From Symbioplanes lichenis (GTDB lineage: Bacteria > Actinomycetota > Actinomycetes > Mycobacteriales > Micromonosporaceae): a DNA stretch of 64,000 bases. Both the position numbers and the translations under genes were made by a program. The stretch lies in contig NZ_JAUZQD010000003.1 of NCBI RefSeq assembly GCF_030709675.1, positions 434,001 to 498,000 of the forward strand, read 5' to 3'. Shown here piece by piece: positions 61,507 to 64,000 of this stretch. A model generated the notes under the pieces. It worked only from the letters and a program-made list of their open reading frames with translations, made no database searches and was not told where the DNA came from. Position 1 is the first letter of the stretch. Each line of letters opens with the position of its first letter.

Positions 61507-61672
61507 AGGGTCTGTCCTGTCGGTCCCGGCGTCGCCGAGCCGACGGTCCAGGTTTCGCGTCGCAAGTGGGGCGGGCGGTCGCATACCGGTGTTGTATGCG
61601 GCCGTTCGCACCGCGCAGCGAGGCGGAAGCTGGACCCGGCGCAGGCCGTCGGGGGCCGACAGGACAGACCCT
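61507..61672. repeat. dispersed nested inverted-repeat element, copy B
   Basis: Perfect 17-bp outer arms (AGGGTCTGTCCTGTCGG at 61507-61523, its complement at 61656-61672) enclose GTCCAGGTTTCGC (61546-61558), whose partner GCGGAAGCTGGAC (61623-61635) matches at 11 of 13 positions. A core GCATAC...GTATGC hairpin sits at 61581-61599. Block order and sequence closely match copy A at 28788-28932. Located between the transporter terminator and the ROK gene; noncoding. Confidence 0.85.
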
Positions 61673-61759
61673 CGCTTAACCGGTTCACCGGCCCTGCGGT
61701 GCCCTGTCCGATTTATGTCATGATCATCGCTGCCGTCACGTCCGGAAGGGAGCCCGCCC

Positions 61760-62962
61760 GTGGTTCTGCCGCTGCGCCGCGGGGCCCCGGCCGCCGACCC
61801 CGGGTCCGCGCGCTACGCCGCCGGCCAGGACGAGGTGCGCCGCAACAACCTGGGCGCCGTGCTCCGCCACGTGCACGTCCACGGCCCCACCACGCGCGCC
61901 GAGCTGACCACGCGACTCGGGCTCAACCGCAGCACCATCGGCGCCCTCGCCGCCGATCTCACCAGCGCCGGCCTGGTCACCGAGGAGCGCCCCGCCCCCG
62001 GCGACGCCGCCCGCCGGGCCGGTCGGCCGTCACTGCTGGTCAGCCCGCGCTCGGACGCCGTCTACGCGAACGCCCTGAGCATCGAGCCCGACCGCCTCCG
62101 CGCCGCCCAGGTCGGCCTCGGCGGCCACATCCTGGCCCTGCGCGAGACCCCGCGCCCCCGGGACGCGGCCCTGCTCGACACCGTGCCGCTGCTCGCCGGT
62201 CTCGTCCGGTCCTTCGAGCCCGCCGCCGGCACCCGCTGCGCCGGTGGTGCCGTCGCCGTCGCCGACACGACCCGCGCCGGCAGTGCCGACGTGGCCGGCA
62301 TCGACGCCACCCTGACCGCGGCGCTCGACGCCGAGCTCGCCCTCTCCGGCTTCGTGGCGGGCGACCTGGCCGACATCGCCGCCCTGGCCGAGCACACCCG
62401 GGGCGTCGCGGCCGGCGTGGACGACCTGCTCTACCTGCACGGCGACTCCGGGGTCAGCGCCGGGATCGTCACCGGCGGCCGGCTGGTGCTCGGCCACAGC
62501 GGCCACAGCGGCCGGGTCGGGCACATGGTCGTCAACCCCGAGGGCCGGCGCTGCGCCTGCGGCTCACGCGGCTGCTGGGAGACCGAGATCGGACCCGAGG
62601 CGCTGCTCCGGCTGGCCGGCATGGTCCCGGCCCCGGAGGTGGGGACACTGACCGTCGTACGCGCGGCAGCCCTCGGCGACCAGCGCGCCGCCCACGCCCT
62701 CGAGCGCGTCGGCGACTGGCTCGGCTTCGGCGTCGCCAACCTGGTCAACGTCTTCAACCCCGACCTGGTCGTCTTCGGCGGCACGCTCAGCGCGGTCTAC
62801 GAGGCCGCCGCCCACGCCGTCCGCCGCCGCCTCAACTCGATGGCCCTGCCCGCCTCCCGCAAGCACCTCCAGCTGCGCGCGGCCACCCTCGGCCCGGACG
62901 CCGCCCTGATCGGCGCGGCCGAGCTCGCCCTCGACCCGCTGCTCTCCGACCCCCTGGGCTGA
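61760..62962 (+). CDS. ROK-family transcriptional regulator
   Basis: A 400-aa NagC/XylR-type repressor. N-terminal winged helix: RNNLGAVLRHVHVHGPTTRA, ELTTRLGLNRSTIGALAADL. The ROK kinase-like domain includes LYLHGDSGVSAGIVTGGRLV, GRVGHMVVNPEGRRCACGSRGCWE (zinc-binding CxCGxxGCxE; shown as CACGSRGCWE) and FNPDLVVFGGTL. Its phospho-donor residues appear repurposed for sugar sensing. Adjacent to the monosaccharide transporter, it is a good candidate for its regulator. GTG start with GGAAGGGA. Confidence 0.93.
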   Translation: MVLPLRRGAPAADPGSARYAAGQDEVRRNNLGAVLRHVHVHGPTTRAELTTRLGLNRSTIGALAADLTSAGLVTEERPAPGDAARRAGRPSLLVSPRSDAVYANALSIEPDRLRAAQVGLGGHILALRETPRPRDAALLDTVPLLAGLVRSFEPAAGTRCAGGAVAVADTTRAGSADVAGIDATLTAALDAELALSGFVAGDLADIAALAEHTRGVAAGVDDLLYLHGDSGVSAGIVTGGRLVLGHSGHSGRVGHMVVNPEGRRCACGSRGCWETEIGPEALLRLAGMVPAPEVGTLTVVRAAALGDQRAAHALERVGDWLGFGVANLVNVFNPDLVVFGGTLSAVYEAAAHAVRRRLNSMALPASRKHLQLRAATLGPDAALIGAAELALDPLLSDPLG

Positions 62963-62965
62963 GCC

Positions 62966-63649
62966 GTGACCGGTCGCAGTGTGGTGGACGGCGCCTTCCG
63001 CGTCCTGCGGGCGCTGCCGGCGACCGGCCCCGAGCATCAGCTGGCCCGGCTCGCCGCGCTGACCGGCCTGCCCCGGCCGACCGTGCACCGGCTGCTCACC
63101 CAGCTGCGCGAGTCCGGCGCCGTGGAGTGGGCCGACGGGCGGTGGGCCCTGTCGCCGGGGCTGCTCGGGCTGACCCGGGAGGTCGAGCCGGTCCCGGGCC
63201 TGCGCCGGATCGGCGCCCGCGTGATGCAGTCGCTGCGCGAGCAGACGGGTGCCACGGTGTCGCTTGTCGTCCCCGCCGGCACCGCCTACGTCGCGCTCGA
63301 GATGATCCCGGGCCGGTTCGGGCTGCCGATCGAGGCCCGGGCCGGGGCCGGGATGCCCGCGGAGACGGCCGCCGGGATTGCGCTCGATCCCCGTCGGACA
63401 CCGTCGGCGCGGCGCCGGCCGTTCGGGGCGGCGGTCGACGATCAGGACATCTTTCCCGGGCTCACGTGCTATGCCGTCGCGGTGGCGTTGCCCGGCGGAC
63501 GGCGGGCGGCTCTGCAGATCGCCCGGCCCGCCGTGCGACCGGCGCACCGGGCGGCCGCCGCGGTGCATCACGCCGCCGTTGCTCTGGAGCGCGGGATGCT
63601 GTCCGTTCAGCGGACAACTCCGGGTCCCGGGCCGGACGGCTCCGCATGA
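62966..63649 (+). CDS. IclR-family transcriptional regulator
   Basis: A 227-aa regulator with an N-terminal IclR helix-turn-helix (VVDGAFRVLRALPATGPEHQ, LARLAALTGLPRPTVHRLLTQL) and a ligand domain (VSLVVPAGTAYVALEMIPG, LPIEARAGAGMPAETAAGIAL). The C-terminal half after residue 140 is shorter than usual (MVQLDPRRTPSARR-type stretch missing the typical GYA-x-D-x-E motif). Starts three bases after the ROK stop. A candidate IclR site lies at its 3' end before the SDR gene. Confidence 0.88.
   Translation: MTGRSVVDGAFRVLRALPATGPEHQLARLAALTGLPRPTVHRLLTQLRESGAVEWADGRWALSPGLLGLTREVEPVPGLRRIGARVMQSLREQTGATVSLVVPAGTAYVALEMIPGRFGLPIEARAGAGMPAETAAGIALDPRRTPSARRRPFGAAVDDQDIFPGLTCYAVAVALPGGRRAALQIARPAVRPAHRAAAAVHHAAVALERGMLSVQRTTPGPGPDGSA
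63600..63616. promoter_or_regulatory. candidate IclR operator before the SDR gene
   Basis: TGTCCGTTCAGCGGACA has perfect 6-bp arms (TGTCCG/CGGACA). It lies within the last codons of the IclR gene, about 41 bases before the SDR start. Its position and symmetry fit an IclR-family site that controls the SDR gene. Confidence 0.55.
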
Positions 63650-63656
63650 TCGGCGC

Positions 63657-64000
63657 ATGACCAACCAGAAGATCGCACTGATCACCGGCGCCACCCGCGG
63701 ACTGGGCGAGGGCATGGCGCGCCGGCTGTCCGAGGCGGGCGTCGCCGTGGTGGGCACCTACCGCGGCGCCGAGCCCGGCGACGGCGTCACCGCCGCACTG
63801 CCGCTGGATGTCACGCGCTTCGACACGTACCCGGAATTCACCGCGCAGCTGGCAACCCTGCTGCGTGACCGGTTCGGGGCGAGCGGCTTCGACCATCTCG
63901 TGAACAACGCGGGCATCGGCATCTTCGCGCCCTACGCGCAGACGACCGCCGAGCAGTTCGACCAGCTGGTCGACACGAATCTCAAGGCGCCGTACTTCCT
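63657..64000 (+). CDS. short-chain dehydrogenase/reductase, 5' part (runs off window)
   Basis: About 114 codons are visible. KIALITGATRGLGEGMARRL is the SDR cofactor site (TGxxxGxG), followed by LPLDVTRFD and NNAGIGIFAPYAQTTAEQFDQ (NNAG motif). An NADP/NAD-dependent oxidoreductase of unknown substrate. ATG placed at the family start. The catalytic Tyr-x-x-x-Lys lies beyond the right edge. Confidence 0.92.
   Translation, partial: MTNQKIALITGATRGLGEGMARRLSEAGVAVVGTYRGAEPGDGVTAALPLDVTRFDTYPEFTAQLATLLRDRFGASGFDHLVNNAGIGIFAPYAQTTAEQFDQLVDTNLKAPYF

Overview
The window is high-GC, densely packed DNA of an actinomycete. GTG starts are frequent, genes often overlap by four bases (ATGA/GTGA), several genes look leaderless, and a translational-type T-box precedes ileS. 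An Actinoplanes-like member of the Micromonosporaceae is the best guess. That is an inference from gene style and content, not from a database match.

Layout. 0-6.1 kb: the 5' part of ileS with its T-box leader, two decayed genes (RelE/HigB-type toxin, alpha/beta hydrolase tail), an iron-box-preceded siderophore-interacting reductase and a flavin disulfide oxidoreductase. 6.2-14.3 kb: a 1,737-residue secreted amylopullulanase behind a MalR-like operator, a small secreted repeat protein, and a divergent LacI regulator/MFS pair that share an 18-bp gap holding a palindrome. 15.0-26.1 kb: an amino-sugar and glycosyltransferase block (Gfo/Idh/MocA dehydrogenase, NAD epimerase, two PLP aminotransferases, two left-handed beta-helix acyltransferases, methyltransferase, MFS, beta-propeller, two glycosyltransferases). 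26.1-30.2 kb: miscellaneous small enzymes, AlkA, TetR and a truncated nucleotidyltransferase stub. 30.2-47.4 kb: the core exopolysaccharide machinery (flippase, polymerase/ligase, Wzz-like protein, two DUF4082 proteins, three glycosyltransferases, the initiating polyprenyl glycosylphosphotransferase and rmlC-A / rmlB-D for dTDP-L-rhamnose). 47.4-57.0 kb: subtilase, AAA+/DUF234 ATPase beside a 39-bp perfect palindrome, an unusual nucleotidyltransferase-like/methyltransferase fusion, type II NADH dehydrogenase, an orphan response regulator, and a MarR/ABC exporter pair. 57.3-64.0 kb: a ChvE/GguAB-type monosaccharide ABC transporter operon with a 9-codon upstream ORF, then ROK and IclR regulators and a truncated SDR.

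How the genes fit together. The two polysaccharide blocks can supply activated sugars (dTDP-rhamnose and a probable N-acetylated amino sugar), load the first sugar on undecaprenyl phosphate, extend it with about five to six glycosyltransferases, flip and polymerise it, and modify or bind it outside the cell with DUF4082 proteins. The amylopullulanase and the monosaccharide importer form a separate carbon-scavenging theme with sugar-responsive regulators (LacI, ROK).

Most notable for follow-up: a dispersed ~150-170 bp nested inverted-repeat element present twice; the palindrome at the ATPase gene; the fusion methyltransferase; and the uORF before the sugar transporter. No CRISPR array, tRNA, rRNA or complete insertion sequence was seen.
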